64,000 bases of DNA, taken from assembly GCF_014926405.1 (NCBI RefSeq), contig NZ_JACXXJ020000005.1:3391001-3455000 (forward strand), written 5' to 3'. The notes under the pieces were generated by a model. It did not search any database, was not told the DNA's origin, and worked only from the letters and a program-made list of their open reading frames with translations. Shown in pieces: positions 38,547-48,594 of the stretch. Position 1 is the stretch's first letter. Each line of letters begins with the position of its first letter. The stretch is from Agrobacterium vitis. Lineage in GTDB: Bacteria; Pseudomonadota; Alphaproteobacteria; Rhizobiales; Rhizobiaceae. The translations under genes were made by a program, and so were the position numbers.

Positions 38547-41174
38547 ATGAGCAGAAGCACGCTAGCGATATTGGAAGAGCGGTCGCCTCGGATGATCGTG
38601 ATGGGTTTCATCATGCGGCAATGCCTGGCTCTGCTAGGCTTTGCCTTGTTCCTTGGGTTGGTGGCGGCCATTGCCGCGCTGGCCACCTGGAATGTTGCCG
38701 ATCCCAGTTTTTCCTATGCGACAAGCCGCGCGCCCACCAATATTCTCGGTTATCCCGGTGCCGTCTTTGCCGATCTTGCCATGCAGTTTTTCGGACTGGC
38801 TTCGGTTGCAGCGCTTTTACCAATTCTAGCCTGGTGTCTTTCGCTGATTTCGGGCCGCAAGATCACCCGCCTGCCGCGCCGTCTGGCCGCCTGGGGCACT
38901 GGGGCGGTTGCGGGTGCTGCCGTGTTCGGCTGTTTTCCGCCGCCCGGCACCTGGCCTATTCCCAACGGGATCGGTGGGGTGATCGGCGACATGATCCTGC
39001 GCTTTCCCGCACTGTTTGTCGGAGCCTATCCGACCGGAACCTTTGCCATGGTGCTGGGCGTGATCTTCATCGCCCCGATGCTGTGGCTGATGCTGTTTGC
39101 TGCCGGTATCATCGGCAATGAAGAGGATGATTTCGAAGCGGAAATTCTGGCGGCCCGTGCAAGCTCGCAGGCGGGGTCGCGCAAGAGCAAGGCCGTGCCT
39201 ATCGTTGATGAGGATGAAGACGATGATGACCGTACCGGGCCATTCGCGCTGGCTGCTGGTGCGCTTGCCCATGTCTGGTATACCGGTCATGCCCGGATGC
39301 GGCGTCTCGCCGGTTTGAAGCCGCAAAGGCGCGAGCGGTCTAATTTCGACCAGCCCTATGATTTCAACGATGATGTGGTTGTGCCGGTTCAAGCTGGACG
39401 ACCCGACCACCGCGCCGATCCGTCCTTTGAGCCGGGTGAGCGGAGTGCGGGCCGTCGCCGTATCGCGCCGCCGCCGGTGTCGCCGGACGACGCGCATGAC
39501 GAGCCACCCTTTGACCTGCGCACCCGTGGGCGGTCCGCTGATGACATCTTATTCGACGATGAAGACGAAGACCGGGCTGCAAAGCCTTCTTCCCGCCGCG
39601 CGGCGGCTCCTGCTGAGCGTCCTCGCCCTGCTCCGGTTGCTGGTCCAAGAGGTGCGCGCGGTTTTCAACTGCCCTCGGTTCAGCTTCTGGCCGAACCACG
39701 CGCCGTTGCCAAGGATGCCAGCCTGTCTGCTGACCAGCTTGAGCACAATGCCCGGACGCTGGAAGGCGTGCTGGAGGATTTCGGCGTCAAGGGTGACATT
39801 ATCGAAGTGCGTCCCGGTCCGGTCGTTACACTTTATGAGCTTGAGCCGGCGCCAGGGATCAAATCATCCCGCGTTATCGGTCTTGCCGATGATATTGCCC
39901 GCTCGATGAGCGCCATTGCCGCCCGTGTTGCCGTTGTGCCTGGCCGCAACGCCATTGGCATTGAATTGCCGAACAGAACCCGCGAAACCGTCTATCTGCG
40001 GGAAATGATCGGTAGCCGCGACTTCAACGGTTCGACAGCCAAGCTACCGATGGCGCTGGGCAAGACCATTGGCGGTGAACCTGTGATCGCCGACCTCGCC
40101 AAGATGCCGCATCTGCTGGTGGCCGGTACGACCGGGTCGGGCAAGTCGGTGGCGATCAACACCATGATCCTGTCGCTGGTCTACCGGTTGCCGCCGGAAA
40201 AATGCCGGTTGATTATGATCGATCCGAAAATGCTGGAACTGTCGATCTATGACGGCATTCCGCATCTGCTCTCGCCTGTCGTTACCGATCCGAAAAAGGC
40301 TGTCGTCGCCTTAAAATGGACGGTGCGCGAGATGGAAGAGCGCTACAAGAAGATGTCGAAGATCGGCGTGCGCAATATCGACGGCTTCAACAGCCGCGTC
40401 GAGCAGACCATCGAAAAAGGCGAGGTTCTGACCCGTACCGTGCAGACCGGCTTTGACCGGCAGACCGGCGAGGCCATGTACGAGACCGAGACCTTCGATT
40501 TGCAGCCCATGCCCTATATCGTTGTTATCATCGACGAGATGGCCGACCTGATGATGGTGGCGGGCAAGGATATCGAAGGCGCGGTGCAGCGACTGGCGCA
40601 GATGGCGCGCGCGGCGGGCATCCACGTGATCATGGCGACGCAGCGGCCTTCTGTCGATGTGATCACCGGTACCATCAAGGCAAACTTCCCGACCCGGATT
40701 TCCTTCCAGGTTACGTCCAAGATCGACAGCCGTACTATTCTGGGCGAGCAGGGCGCTGAACAGCTGTTGGGCATGGGCGACATGCTCTATATGGCTGGCG
40801 GCGGGCGCATCCAGCGCGTTCACGGACCTTTCGTCTCGGATAATGAGGTGGAAGACATCGTTGCCTATCTGAAAACTCAGGGCGCGCCGGATTATCTTGA
40901 TGCCGTGACTATTGACGAGGACGACGACGAAGGTGGCGGACCGGCAGGGACCGGCAATCTGGCCGAATCGGACGATCCTTACGACCAGGCCGTCGCCGTC
41001 GTGCTTCGGGATGGAAAAGCCTCGACCTCCTATGTTCAACGTCGGCTGGGCATCGGCTATAACCGCGCCGCATCGCTGATCGAACGTATGGAGCAGGAAG
41101 GCATTATCGGCCCGGCCAACCACGCGGGCAAACGCGAAATCCTCGTTCCGACGGAAGCTGACATCGAGCGGTGA
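38547..41174 (+). CDS. ftsK: DNA translocase FtsK
   Basis: FtsK anchors at the septum and pumps chromosome ends apart during division. The 875-residue protein has four or so membrane segments (residues 20-195), an acidic and Pro/Arg-rich linker (200-385), and the motor domain with Walker [14 protein letters not shown] (about 523) and Walker [13 protein letters not shown]. The C-terminal gamma winged helix ([20 protein letters not shown]) reads polar KOPS sites. Length and order are complete. lolA follows after 120 bases, a common neighbour in alphaproteobacteria. Confidence 0.96.
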   Translation: MSRSTLAILEERSPRMIVMGFIMRQCLALLGFALFLGLVAAIAALATWNVADPSFSYATSRAPTNILGYPGAVFADLAMQFFGLASVAALLPILAWCLSLISGRKITRLPRRLAAWGTGAVAGAAVFGCFPPPGTWPIPNGIGGVIGDMILRFPALFVGAYPTGTFAMVLGVIFIAPMLWLMLFAAGIIGNEEDDFEAEILAARASSQAGSRKSKAVPIVDEDEDDDDRTGPFALAAGALAHVWYTGHARMRRLAGLKPQRRERSNFDQPYDFNDDVVVPVQAGRPDHRADPSFEPGERSAGRRRIAPPPVSPDDAHDEPPFDLRTRGRSADDILFDDEDEDRAAKPSSRRAAAPAERPRPAPVAGPRGARGFQLPSVQLLAEPRAVAKDASLSADQLEHNARTLEGVLEDFGVKGDIIEVRPGPVVTLYELEPAPGIKSSRVIGLADDIARSMSAIAARVAVVPGRNAIGIELPNRTRETVYLREMIGSRDFNGSTAKLPMALGKTIGGEPVIADLAKMPHLLVAGTTGSGKSVAINTMILSLVYRLPPEKCRLIMIDPKMLELSIYDGIPHLLSPVVTDPKKAVVALKWTVREMEERYKKMSKIGVRNIDGFNSRVEQTIEKGEVLTRTVQTGFDRQTGEAMYETETFDLQPMPYIVVIIDEMADLMMVAGKDIEGAVQRLAQMARAAGIHVIMATQRPSVDVITGTIKANFPTRISFQVTSKIDSRTILGEQGAEQLLGMGDMLYMAGGGRIQRVHGPFVSDNEVEDIVAYLKTQGAPDYLDAVTIDEDDDEGGGPAGTGNLAESDDPYDQAVAVVLRDGKASTSYVQRRLGIGYNRAASLIERMEQEGIIGPANHAGKREILVPTEADIER

Positions 41175-41294
41175 CGGCGACATGCTGGTGTGGAACGTCC
41201 AGGCGCTGAAAGGCGTTTCGGCGTTCACGATCCGGTGTTTGTCACCATGGCGCCCGGTTTGCGCTGTAGGAATCAGGGGCAAAAGGAGAAAAGA

Positions 41295-41957
41295 ATGCAG
41301 AAGAAGACGTTTGCCCCGGCAGGCATGACAGGGATGATTGGCCGCCGGGGATTTATCGGCTTGGCGGCTGCGGGCATCGCTGTTGTGGCCACAGGCGCCA
41401 CAGTGTCACCCGCATACGCTCAGGCCCAGGCCAGCGCCGCCCAGAGGATTGCCGATCATTTTGCCTCGGTGAAAACCATGATGGGTGAGTTCGTGCAGTT
41501 TGGCCCGCGCGGTGAACAGACAGCTGGAAAATTCTATATCGAACGACCCGGCAAGCTGCGTTTCAACTATGAGCAGCCCTCACCGATGCGGGTGATTTCC
41601 GATGGCCGCAACGTCGCGATCGGCAACCTGAAAATGAAGACCTGGGATGTCTATCCGCTGTCGAAAACGCCACTAAGCCTGCTTCTGTCCGACCGCATCG
41701 ATCTCGGCCACCAGATGGTACGGCAGGTCAAGGAAGAGCAGGACCTGACCACGATCGTGCTGGGGGATAAGTCGATTTTCGGCGACCAGACGATCACGCT
41801 GATGTTCGACCCGAAGACGTTCGAGCTGCGGCAGTGGACGGTGACCGATGCGCAGGGCAAGGACACGTCGGTGATGATCTTTAACGTCCAGCAGGGCGTC
41901 AATTTCGATGAAAAAGTCTTCGAAGTTCCCTATGACGATATCCGCAATCGCGGCTGA
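41295..41957 (+). CDS. lolA: outer-membrane lipoprotein carrier protein LolA
   Basis: LolA carries lipoproteins across the periplasm to the outer membrane. The 220-residue protein starts at ATG 41295, after AAAGGAG. The signal region MIGRRGFIGLAAAGIAVVA contains a twin-arginine motif (RRGFIGL), followed by PAYAQA as cleavage site, so export by the Tat system is possible. The mature part shows AQRIADHFASVKTMMGEFVQ, GKFYIERPGKLRFNYEQPSP and VSDG-like SDGRNVAIGNLK, all family marks. A terminator follows. Confidence 0.9.
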   Translation: MQKKTFAPAGMTGMIGRRGFIGLAAAGIAVVATGATVSPAYAQAQASAAQRIADHFASVKTMMGEFVQFGPRGEQTAGKFYIERPGKLRFNYEQPSPMRVISDGRNVAIGNLKMKTWDVYPLSKTPLSLLLSDRIDLGHQMVRQVKEEQDLTTIVLGDKSIFGDQTITLMFDPKTFELRQWTVTDAQGKDTSVMIFNVQQGVNFDEKVFEVPYDDIRNRG

Positions 41958-41987
41958 GCGGCGGTTGATCGACCTTTACCGGCGCGA

Positions 41988-42017
41988 GGCTCGAAATCTG
42001 GAGATTTCGGGCCTTTT
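41988..42017 (+). terminator. rho-independent terminator of lolA
   Basis: GGCTCGAAATCT pairs with AGATTTCGGGCC (one T-G pair), then TTTT. Confidence 0.8.
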
Positions 42018-42091
42018 CACTGTCAAAATTCTACGAGTTTGCATAAAGGGATGAGCAATGCCGGATCTGTTCGGCGCTGAAGGATCTCGTC

Positions 42092-42895
42092 ATGACTTTT
42101 TCCCTGACCACCTGGAATATCAATTCGGTGCGGCTGCGCATGCCGATCGTCGAGCATTTTCTCAAACTGCGCCAGCCGGATATTCTCTGCCTTCAGGAAA
42201 TCAAATGCCAGAACCATGAGTTTCCGTTAGAGGCGTTTCAGGCGCTGGGCTATCCCTATGCCATTCTGCATGGCCAGAAGGGCTATCATGGCGTTGCCAC
42301 CGTCTCGAAATTTCCTTTGACCGAAGATCACCGGCAGGATTACTGCGGCGTCGGTGACAGCCGCCATATTTCGGCGATTTTCGAGTGGAACGGGCGGCGT
42401 ATTCGCCTGCATAATTTCTATGTGCCAGCGGGCGGTGATGAGCCCAACCGGGAGATCAATCCAAAATTCGGCCATAAGCTGGATTTTGTCGAGGAAATGA
42501 AGGCGCTGTCGGCCAGTGCCGAGCCGGAGACGTCCGCTATCCTGGTTGGCGACCTGAATATTGCACCGCTGGAGCATGATGTCTGGTCCCATAAAGCACT
42601 GCTGAAGATCGTCTCCCATACCCCGGTGGAAACCGCAGGCCTGCTTGACGTGATCGACCGGGGTGGCTGGGTGGACCTGATGCGCCAGCTGGTCGATCCA
42701 TCGCAAAAACTCTATACGTGGTGGAGCTACCGCGCCAAGGACTGGGACAGCGCCGACAAGGGCCGCCGCCTCGACCATATCTGGTCATCACCAGATTTGT
42801 TGCCGTCGCTGAAAACCATCGAGATCTTGCGCGAAGCGCGCGGCTGGGAAAAGCCGTCCGACCACGTGCCGGTGACGGTGCAGTTCGCGCTTTGA
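42092..42895 (+). CDS. xthA: exodeoxyribonuclease III (AP endonuclease)
   Basis: XthA cuts DNA at abasic sites and trims 3' ends in base-excision repair. The 267-residue protein has TTWNINSVRLRMP, ILCLQEIKCQ with the metal-binding Glu, GYHGVATVSKFP, VGDLNIAPLEHDVW, and the final WWSYR, RLDHIWSS and PSDHVPV blocks. All catalytic residues of the family are in place. It is followed after eight bases by a hypothetical GTG frame and, from 42924, by a nucleotidyltransferase-HEPN gene on the same strand. Confidence 0.95.
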   Translation: MTFSLTTWNINSVRLRMPIVEHFLKLRQPDILCLQEIKCQNHEFPLEAFQALGYPYAILHGQKGYHGVATVSKFPLTEDHRQDYCGVGDSRHISAIFEWNGRRIRLHNFYVPAGGDEPNREINPKFGHKLDFVEEMKALSASAEPETSAILVGDLNIAPLEHDVWSHKALLKIVSHTPVETAGLLDVIDRGGWVDLMRQLVDPSQKLYTWWSYRAKDWDSADKGRRLDHIWSSPDLLPSLKTIEILREARGWEKPSDHVPVTVQFAL

Positions 42896-42923
42896 TGTCA
42901 ATTTGAGTGCAACGGAGGGGTGG

Positions 42924-43832
42924 ATGGATCAGGACCGGCTCAATCATCTGCCCGCCCGCAAGCAGCGCGAGCTGCAGCGGGTGGTCCGCATTCTCTTCGA
43001 TGAATTTGAGGCCGCGCAAAAGGGCAGGCTTTCCGATAAAAACAAGGGCGGCCGTATCCTCAAGCTGATCCTGTTCGGCTCCTATGCGCGTGGCGATTGG
43101 GTCGAGGATCATGCCAGCGGCTATTATTCCGATTATGACCTGCTGGTGGTGGTCAATACCGAGGTTTTTGCCGACGAGGATGAGTTCTGGCGAGGTGCGG
43201 AAGAGCATCTGACACGGGAGGAAGTGGCGACCAAGCGCTTGAAAACTCCTGTTAGTTTCATCGTTCATTCCCTTGAGGATGTGAATGATCGTCTGTCGCG
43301 TGGCCAGCCCTTCTTCATCGATATCGTTCGTGACGGCATTCCGCTCTATGAAGCGCCGGGTTTTCCACTTACGACACCAAAACCTCTGGACCTTGAGGCG
43401 AGACGGGTTCAGGCGCAGGCTTATTTTGACGATTTTTTTCTGGATGCATCCCGCCAGTTTGAGCTGGCATCAGAAGCGATGCTCAGAGGTTATCACAAGC
43501 AGGCAGCTTTCCAGCTTCATCAGACAGTTGAGCGGCTTTATCACTGCTTGTCTTTGGTGTTAACGCTATACACTCCCAAGCTGCATGATCTTAAAGAATT
43601 ACGATCAAGAGCTGAAGGCCTTGATGCACGATTGATTGAGGCTTGGCCGCGCAATAGCCGTTTTGCTCGCCGATGTTTCGAAAGGTTGCGTCGCGCTTAT
43701 GTCGAAGCCCGTTACTCGTTAAAATATGAGATTGCGGATGAGGAATTGGCTTGGCTGGTAGAGCATATCACACAGTTGCAGTGTGCGGTCGAACTGGCCT
43801 GCAAGGAGCGGTTGGAGAACCACGATATATAG
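42924..43832 (+). CDS. nucleotidyltransferase-HEPN fusion protein
   Basis: The 302-residue protein starts at ATG 42924, with GGAGG five bases upstream. Residues 40-170 form a minimal nucleotidyltransferase domain with LILFGSYARGDW and YYSDYDLLVVV (the G-S and D-x-D motifs). Residues 180-300 form a HEPN helical domain (GYHKQAAFQLHQTVERLYH, KLHDLKELRSRAEG). I see no clear R-x4-6-H RNase motif. Elsewhere MNT and HEPN proteins form toxin-antitoxin or defence pairs; here they are fused in one chain. The second half is visibly lower in GC, which hints at transfer. Function unknown. Confidence 0.85.
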   Translation: MDQDRLNHLPARKQRELQRVVRILFDEFEAAQKGRLSDKNKGGRILKLILFGSYARGDWVEDHASGYYSDYDLLVVVNTEVFADEDEFWRGAEEHLTREEVATKRLKTPVSFIVHSLEDVNDRLSRGQPFFIDIVRDGIPLYEAPGFPLTTPKPLDLEARRVQAQAYFDDFFLDASRQFELASEAMLRGYHKQAAFQLHQTVERLYHCLSLVLTLYTPKLHDLKELRSRAEGLDARLIEAWPRNSRFARRCFERLRRAYVEARYSLKYEIADEELAWLVEHITQLQCAVELACKERLENHDI

Positions 43833-43898
43833 AAGTATCAGTAATTGCTGTGATTGATTGGCGACGGTACATGATATTGTCGCTTCGATATGCCGTTT

Positions 43899-44159
43899 AC
43901 CCCCCTCTGCCTTGCCAGGCATCTCCCCCTCAAGGAGGGAGATCGACCCGGAGTTGGCCGCTCGCTTCAAGCCATCTGAACAAACCGTCGGAAATCGCCA
44001 ATGTTTCCGAAGAATGAGCGGCTACGTCTATCCGATCTCCCTCCTTGAGGTGGGGTGAGGAAGGGTCGGCGTAGCCGAACAATCGATCCAGTGGATCGAT
44101 TGTACTGACGAACGCCCGGAGCCATGCGAAGGGCCAAGCCTGGCAAGGCAGAGGGGGGT
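43899..44159. repeat. 261-bp composite inverted repeat
   Basis: This fills the gap between the HEPN fusion gene and the cyclic-nucleotide-binding gene. Outer arms of 22 bases (43899-43920 and 44138-44159) are perfect complements, containing CCCCCCTCTGCCTTGCCAGG. Inner arms of 18 bases (CCTCAAGGAGGGAGATCG at 43928-43945 and 44033-44050) are also perfect. GATCCAGTGGATC lies between inner and outer arms. The pattern is like a known type of rhizobial dispersed repeat. Confidence 0.8.
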
Positions 44160-44231
44160 GAACCTCACGGTAAAACGATGATGCAGTCCTGCTGCCCCAC
44201 CAGACAATGCGACATGGTGAGCCGTCGCGTG

Positions 44232-44687
44232 TTACCGAAAACGCTCTTCCATCCCCTTTGCACCGGTCGCCAGTGCCACGAGATTTTGCCGGATGCGCTC
44301 CTGCATGACCAGGCCGAGCTTTGGATATTCCTCCAGCAACCTGTGGAACAGCGGGCGGGGAATGCGCAGCACTTCGGAATCTTCCAGGGCGATGGCGGTA
44401 TATTTGCGCTCCACCATGGTGGCCAGCGCCAGTTCCGACAGCATGGTGCCAGGACCGGCAACGGCGGCGACTTGCGGCTTGCCATCGCGGCCCGTGTTGG
44501 AAAGCTCGAACCGGCCGCGCACCACCACATAGGCGCATTCAGCTGGGGAGTGTTCCCGAAACAGCGGCTGGCCCTGGCCGATGGGCCTGTGTTCGGCACC
44601 AAAGGCAATCAGCCGCAGCTGGTCCGGCTCCAGGCCCTGAAACAGCGCCAGGGATGAAAGCAGTTGCATGTCATCGCTCAGCGCCAT
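44232..44687 (-). CDS. cyclic nucleotide-binding domain protein without DNA-binding domain
   Basis: The 151-residue protein contains a CRP-type sensory barrel (LALFQGLEPDQLRLIAFGAE, LFREHSPAECAYVVVRGRFEL, GPGTMLSELALATMVERKYTAIALED) and the start of the long helix, but it stops before a helix-turn-helix. It therefore cannot act as a normal CRP/FNR regulator and may bind a partner. GGAG lies before the ATG. The response regulator gene lies 37 bases upstream on the same strand, so they may be co-transcribed. Confidence 0.88.
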   Translation of the reverse strand: MALSDDMQLLSSLALFQGLEPDQLRLIAFGAEHRPIGQGQPLFREHSPAECAYVVVRGRFELSNTGRDGKPQVAAVAGPGTMLSELALATMVERKYTAIALEDSEVLRIPRPLFHRLLEEYPKLGLVMQERIRQNLVALATGAKGMEERFR

Positions 44688-44724
44688 CGAGAATGCTCCG
44701 GTTCAGGGTCCGTTCAATGTCCGT

Positions 44725-45408
44725 TTAGGGAATAATCTTGTAACCGCCGTTTTCCGTGACCAGAATTTCGGCGTTGGACGGGTCCCGTTCTATCTTCTGG
44801 CGCAGGCGATAGACATGGGTTTCCAGCGTATGGGTGGTGACGCCGGAGTTGTATCCCCAGACTTCTTCCAGCAGCACGTCGCGGGTGACGACTTTCTGCC
44901 CGGCGCGGTAGAGATAGCGGATGATGGCCGCTTCCTTTTCGGTCAGCCGGATTTTCTTGCCGTCTTCGGTGGTCAGCAGCTTCTGGCTTGGCTTGAACAG
45001 ATAGGGGCCGACGGTAAAAGTCGCATCCTCGCTCTGCTCGTGCTGGCGCAACTGCGCACGGATGCGCGCCAGCAGAACCGCAAAGCGGAATGGTTTGGTG
45101 ACGTAGTCGTTGGCACCGGCTTCAAGCCCCAGAATGGTGTCGGAATCGGTGTCGTGGCCGGTCAGCATGATGACGGGGGCTTTGAAGCCGCCCTTGCGCA
45201 GCAGTTTCACGGCTTCGCGGCCATCCATGTCAGGCAGGCCGACATCCATGATCATCAGGTCCACCTGGCCGTTGCGGGCGGCCTGCACGCCCTTGGTGGC
45301 GTTGGATTCCTGCTGGATCGAAAACTCCTCATAAAGGGAAAGTTGTTCCACCAGCGTTTCGCGCAGGTCATCGTCGTCATCGACCAGAAGGATCGTCCGA
45401 GCAGCCAT
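44725..45408 (-). CDS. OmpR-type response regulator, possibly CenR
   Basis: The 227-residue protein has a receiver domain (ILLVDDDDDLRETLVEQL, the phospho-accepting Asp in LMIMDVGLPDMDG, VTKPF with the conserved Lys) and a winged-helix output domain (RLTEKEAAIIRYLYRAGQKVV, ETHVYRLRQKIE). The overall sequence recalls CenR, an envelope regulator conserved in alphaproteobacteria, but the match was not checked. No histidine kinase gene is nearby. It is probably in one transcript with the cyclic-nucleotide-binding gene. Confidence 0.9.
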   Translation of the reverse strand: MAARTILLVDDDDDLRETLVEQLSLYEEFSIQQESNATKGVQAARNGQVDLMIMDVGLPDMDGREAVKLLRKGGFKAPVIMLTGHDTDSDTILGLEAGANDYVTKPFRFAVLLARIRAQLRQHEQSEDATFTVGPYLFKPSQKLLTTEDGKKIRLTEKEAAIIRYLYRAGQKVVTRDVLLEEVWGYNSGVTTHTLETHVYRLRQKIERDPSNAEILVTENGGYKIIP

Positions 45409-45527
45409 ACCTGATATACTCCCAAGCAGCGAACAGGCCAGATTGCACTGTTCTTGAAATCATTGTCTTATCTAGCCAACTCACTCTACAAGAAAAGTGT
45501 TCGACAAAGCAAAACTCCGTGAGCGAA

Positions 45528-46088
45528 ATGCCAAACCCAGTTTCCAGAGCCGGGGCTCAACCGCGCCAAGGTCTTCGCAGTATTGTGGTGCGCCGCAAGC
45601 CCGGTTGCAAGAGCCAGGCCATCGTTCAGGCCGGACCGCTGCGGTTTCCCGCCGCCATCGGACGGTCGGGCATCACGGCTTTCAAGCGCGAGGGCGATGG
45701 CGCAACCCCACGGGCATCGATGCGGTTGCTTTACGGCTACTTTCGGGCAGAGCCTCGTGGGGCCATAGGCTCGCGCCTGCCCTTGAGGGCGATTCGTGCC
45801 GATATGCTGTGGTGCGATGCGCCGGGCCATCCGGCCTATAACCGTCCGGTCAAGGCGCCTTTCACCCCCAGTCATGAGCGGTTGCGGCGACAGGACCGGC
45901 TTTACGATGTTTGTCTGGTGATGGATTGGAACATCACCTGCCGCAAACAAGGCGGTGGTTCGGCAATCTTTTTCCATATTGCCCGGCCTGATTATGCCCC
46001 GACGGAAGGGTGCGTGGCGATCAGCCCCGCCGACATGCGTCGCCTGCTGGCGCTTGTTTCGCCAGAGACTGTCGTCACGGTTCTGTGA
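45528..46088 (+). CDS. YkuD-type L,D-transpeptidase family protein
   Basis: The 186-residue protein (ATG 45528; a GTG at 45519 is also in frame) carries the YkuD signature near its end: FFHIARPDYAPTEGCVAIS, with the catalytic His and Cys, preceded by GHPAYNRPVK and LYDVCLVMDWN. L,D-transpeptidases cross-link peptidoglycan or anchor proteins to it. There is no clear signal peptide, which is unusual for a wall enzyme and leaves its location open. It is divergent from the response regulator. Confidence 0.87.
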   Translation: MPNPVSRAGAQPRQGLRSIVVRRKPGCKSQAIVQAGPLRFPAAIGRSGITAFKREGDGATPRASMRLLYGYFRAEPRGAIGSRLPLRAIRADMLWCDAPGHPAYNRPVKAPFTPSHERLRRQDRLYDVCLVMDWNITCRKQGGGSAIFFHIARPDYAPTEGCVAISPADMRRLLALVSPETVVTVL

Positions 46089-46280
46089 AAAATCCCTTTC
46101 CGATCCAAACAGATGTCTGTCGGGGTGTGAAAGCGGCAACGCTTGCCTATCTATGGAACCGGAATCATTGAATGTGCATTCCAAAACGGGCCGTAGTCTC
46201 GGCTGCGCCTCTGTCTTTTTCCCGGGCCGTCATGGTCCTTGCCCGATCTTAAACCCCGATCTCGAATGGGAGACTCTTAC

Positions 46281-47111
46281 GTGGCAGATCAATCCAATAT
46301 TACTTTTTCCGACGGCAACAGCATCCCGCAGGTGGGGCTCGGCGTCTGGCAAACACCCAATAGCGAAGCGGCACCGGCGGTGCGTTCGGCGCTGTCATCG
46401 GGTTATCGCCATATCGATACGGCTGCCGTCTATGAAAACGAGGAGGGTGTTGGCGAAGGCATCCGCTCGTCCGGCATCGACCGCGGCGATATTTTCCTGA
46501 CCACCAAGCTGTGGAACAATGAGCAGGGCTTCGACAACACCCTCAAGGCCTTCGATGCCAGCCTGAAACGGCTCGGCACTGACTATGTCGATCTCTACCT
46601 GATCCACTGGCCATCGCCGCATCGTGGCCTGTTTGTCGAGACCTGGAAGGCCTTTATCCAATTGAAGGAGGAGGGCCGGGCGCGCTCCATCGGCGTGTCG
46701 AATTTCTATCCGGAGCATCTGAAGAAGATCATCGATGAAACCGGCGTGGTGCCTGTCATCAACCAGATCGAACTGCATCCAGATTTCCAGCAGAAGCAAG
46801 CCCGCGAATTCCACCAGGCTCACGGTATCATCACCCAGTCCTGGAGCCCACTTGGTCAGGGCAAGCTGCTGGACAATCCGGTGATCGGCAAGATCGCCGC
46901 CAAGCATGGCCGCACGGCGGCCCAGATCATCATCCGCTGGCATATCGAAAGCGGGCTGGTGGTGATCCCGAAGTCCGTCACGCCGTCGCGCATCGAGGAG
47001 AATTTCAAGGTGTTCGATTTCAGCCTCGATGCTGAGGACATGACTGAGATTGCTGCCCTGGACAGCTCATCCACCCGCATTGGACCTGATCCGATGACGG
47101 CGAGCTTCTGA
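46281..47111 (+). CDS. aldo/keto reductase
   Basis: The NADPH-dependent reductase has 276 residues from the GTG at 46281 (VADQSNITFSDGNSIPQVGLG), which follows GGGAG by eight bases; ATG 46266 gives five more residues but no site. The catalytic tetrad is visible: Asp and Tyr in GYRHIDTAAVYENEEGVGE, Lys in LTTKLW, and His in YLIHWP. SIGVSNF and VIPKSVTPSRIEEN (cofactor phosphate binding) complete the family. It resembles 2,5-diketo-gluconate or methylglyoxal reductases; the substrate is open. A shared terminator separates it from leuC. Confidence 0.92.
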   Translation: MADQSNITFSDGNSIPQVGLGVWQTPNSEAAPAVRSALSSGYRHIDTAAVYENEEGVGEGIRSSGIDRGDIFLTTKLWNNEQGFDNTLKAFDASLKRLGTDYVDLYLIHWPSPHRGLFVETWKAFIQLKEEGRARSIGVSNFYPEHLKKIIDETGVVPVINQIELHPDFQQKQAREFHQAHGIITQSWSPLGQGKLLDNPVIGKIAAKHGRTAAQIIIRWHIESGLVVIPKSVTPSRIEENFKVFDFSLDAEDMTEIAALDSSSTRIGPDPMTASF

Positions 47112-47137
47112 TTTCACGTGAATCATTGAGTGAAAAC

Positions 47138-47167
47138 AAGAAAGGCGGCTTGTGAGCCGCCTTTCTT
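47138..47167. terminator. bidirectional rho-independent terminator
   Basis: AAGAAAGGCGGCT, loop TGTG, AGCCGCCTTTCTT: a 13-bp perfect stem between the convergent aldo/keto reductase and leuC genes, with A and T runs built into the stem on both sides. Confidence 0.85.
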
Positions 47168-47184
47168 ATGGAGAATTTGCTATC

Positions 47185-48594
47185 TCACTTCCACTCGCGG
47201 ATATCGACGAAATGGCCGGCGATGGCGGCAGCAGCGGCCATGGCGGGGGAAACGAGGTGGGTGCGGCCCTTATAACCCTGGCGGCCTTCGAAATTGCGGT
47301 TCGAGGTCGAGGCGCAGCGTTCCTCCGGCTTCAGGCGGTCGTCGTTCATGGCCAGGCACATGGAACAGCCCGGCTCACGCCATTCGCAACCGGCATCCAG
47401 GAAGATCTTGTCGAGACCTTCGGCTTCCGCCTGTTCCTTGACGAGGCCAGACCCCGGAACCACCATGGCAGAAACGGTCGAGGCCACCTTGCGATCCTTC
47501 AGCACGGCGGCTGCGGCGCGCAGGTCTTCGATGCGGCCATTGGTGCAGGAGCCGATAAACACCCGGTCGATAGCGATATCGGTGATCTTGGTGCCGGGCT
47601 TCAGGCCCATATAGTCGAGCGCGCGCCACTTCGACGTCCGCTTGTTTTCGTCAGCGATATCGTCGGGGTTCGGCACGACGCCCTGAACCGAAATCACATC
47701 TTCCGGCGAAGAGCCCCAGGAGACGATGGGCGGCAGGTTGGCGGCATCCAGCACGACGGTGCGGTCGAAATGCGCGCCTTCATCGGTATGCAGCGTCTTC
47801 CAGTATTGAAGCGCCATGTCCAGCTCTTCACCCTTCGGCGCGCGGGGCTTGCCCTTGATATATTCAAAGGTCTTTTCATCAGGCGCAATCAAGCCAGCGC
47901 GGGCGCCGCCTTCAATCGTCATATTGCAGACGGTCATGCGGCCTTCCATCGATAGGGCCTCGATAGCCTCACCGGCAAATTCGATGACGTGGCCGGTACC
48001 ACCAGCCGTGCCGATTTCACCGATGATGGCAAGAATGATGTCCTTGGCGGTGACGCCCGCAGGCAGCTTGCCATCGACACGCACCAGCATGTTCTTGGCT
48101 TTCTTCTGGATCAAGGTCTGGGTGGCCAGAACATGTTCCACTTCCGACGTGCCGATACCATGCGCCAGGGCGCCGAAGGCTCCGTGGGTCGAGGTATGGC
48201 TGTCGCCGCAGACAATGGTCATGCCGGGCAGGGTAAAGCCCTGTTCAGGGCCGACGATATGCACGATGCCCTGGCGCTTGTCTTTTTCGGAATAATATTC
48301 GACGCCGAAGTCAGCGGCATTCTTGGCGAGCGCCTCGACCTGGATGCGGCTTTCCTCGTTCTTGATCCCTTCGGCCCGGTCCGGCGTGGTCGGTACGTTA
48401 TGGTCAACGACGGCCAGCGTGCGGGTTGGTGCATGCACCTTGCGGCCAGCCATGCGCAGACCTTCAAAGGCCTGCGGGCTCGTTACCTCATGCACGAGGT
48501 GGCGGTCGATATAGAGAAGACAGGTGCCGTCATCCTGGCGATCCACCAGATGGTCGTCGAAAATCTTGTCGTAGAGGGTACGGGGTGCGCTCAT
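47185..48594 (-). CDS. leuC: 3-isopropylmalate dehydratase large subunit
   Basis: LeuC with LeuD isomerises 2- and 3-isopropylmalate in leucine synthesis, using a [4Fe-4S] cluster. The 469-residue protein starts [20 protein letters not shown] and has [24 protein letters not shown], the cluster cysteine in [11 protein letters not shown], and the cysteine pair in [10 protein letters not shown]. Length is normal. leuD is not in the window. A possible promoter is seen 42 bases upstream. Confidence 0.96.
   Translation of the reverse strand: MSAPRTLYDKIFDDHLVDRQDDGTCLLYIDRHLVHEVTSPQAFEGLRMAGRKVHAPTRTLAVVDHNVPTTPDRAEGIKNEESRIQVEALAKNAADFGVEYYSEKDKRQGIVHIVGPEQGFTLPGMTIVCGDSHTSTHGAFGALAHGIGTSEVEHVLATQTLIQKKAKNMLVRVDGKLPAGVTAKDIILAIIGEIGTAGGTGHVIEFAGEAIEALSMEGRMTVCNMTIEGGARAGLIAPDEKTFEYIKGKPRAPKGEELDMALQYWKTLHTDEGAHFDRTVVLDAANLPPIVSWGSSPEDVISVQGVVPNPDDIADENKRTSKWRALDYMGLKPGTKITDIAIDRVFIGSCTNGRIEDLRAAAAVLKDRKVASTVSAMVVPGSGLVKEQAEAEGLDKIFLDAGCEWREPGCSMCLAMNDDRLKPEERCASTSNRNFEGRQGYKGRTHLVSPAMAAAAAIAGHFVDIREWK

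Noticed and set aside
43930..44538. 202-codon frame on the minus strand
   Set aside because: It combines repeat sequence with the wrong frame of the cyclic-nucleotide-binding gene.
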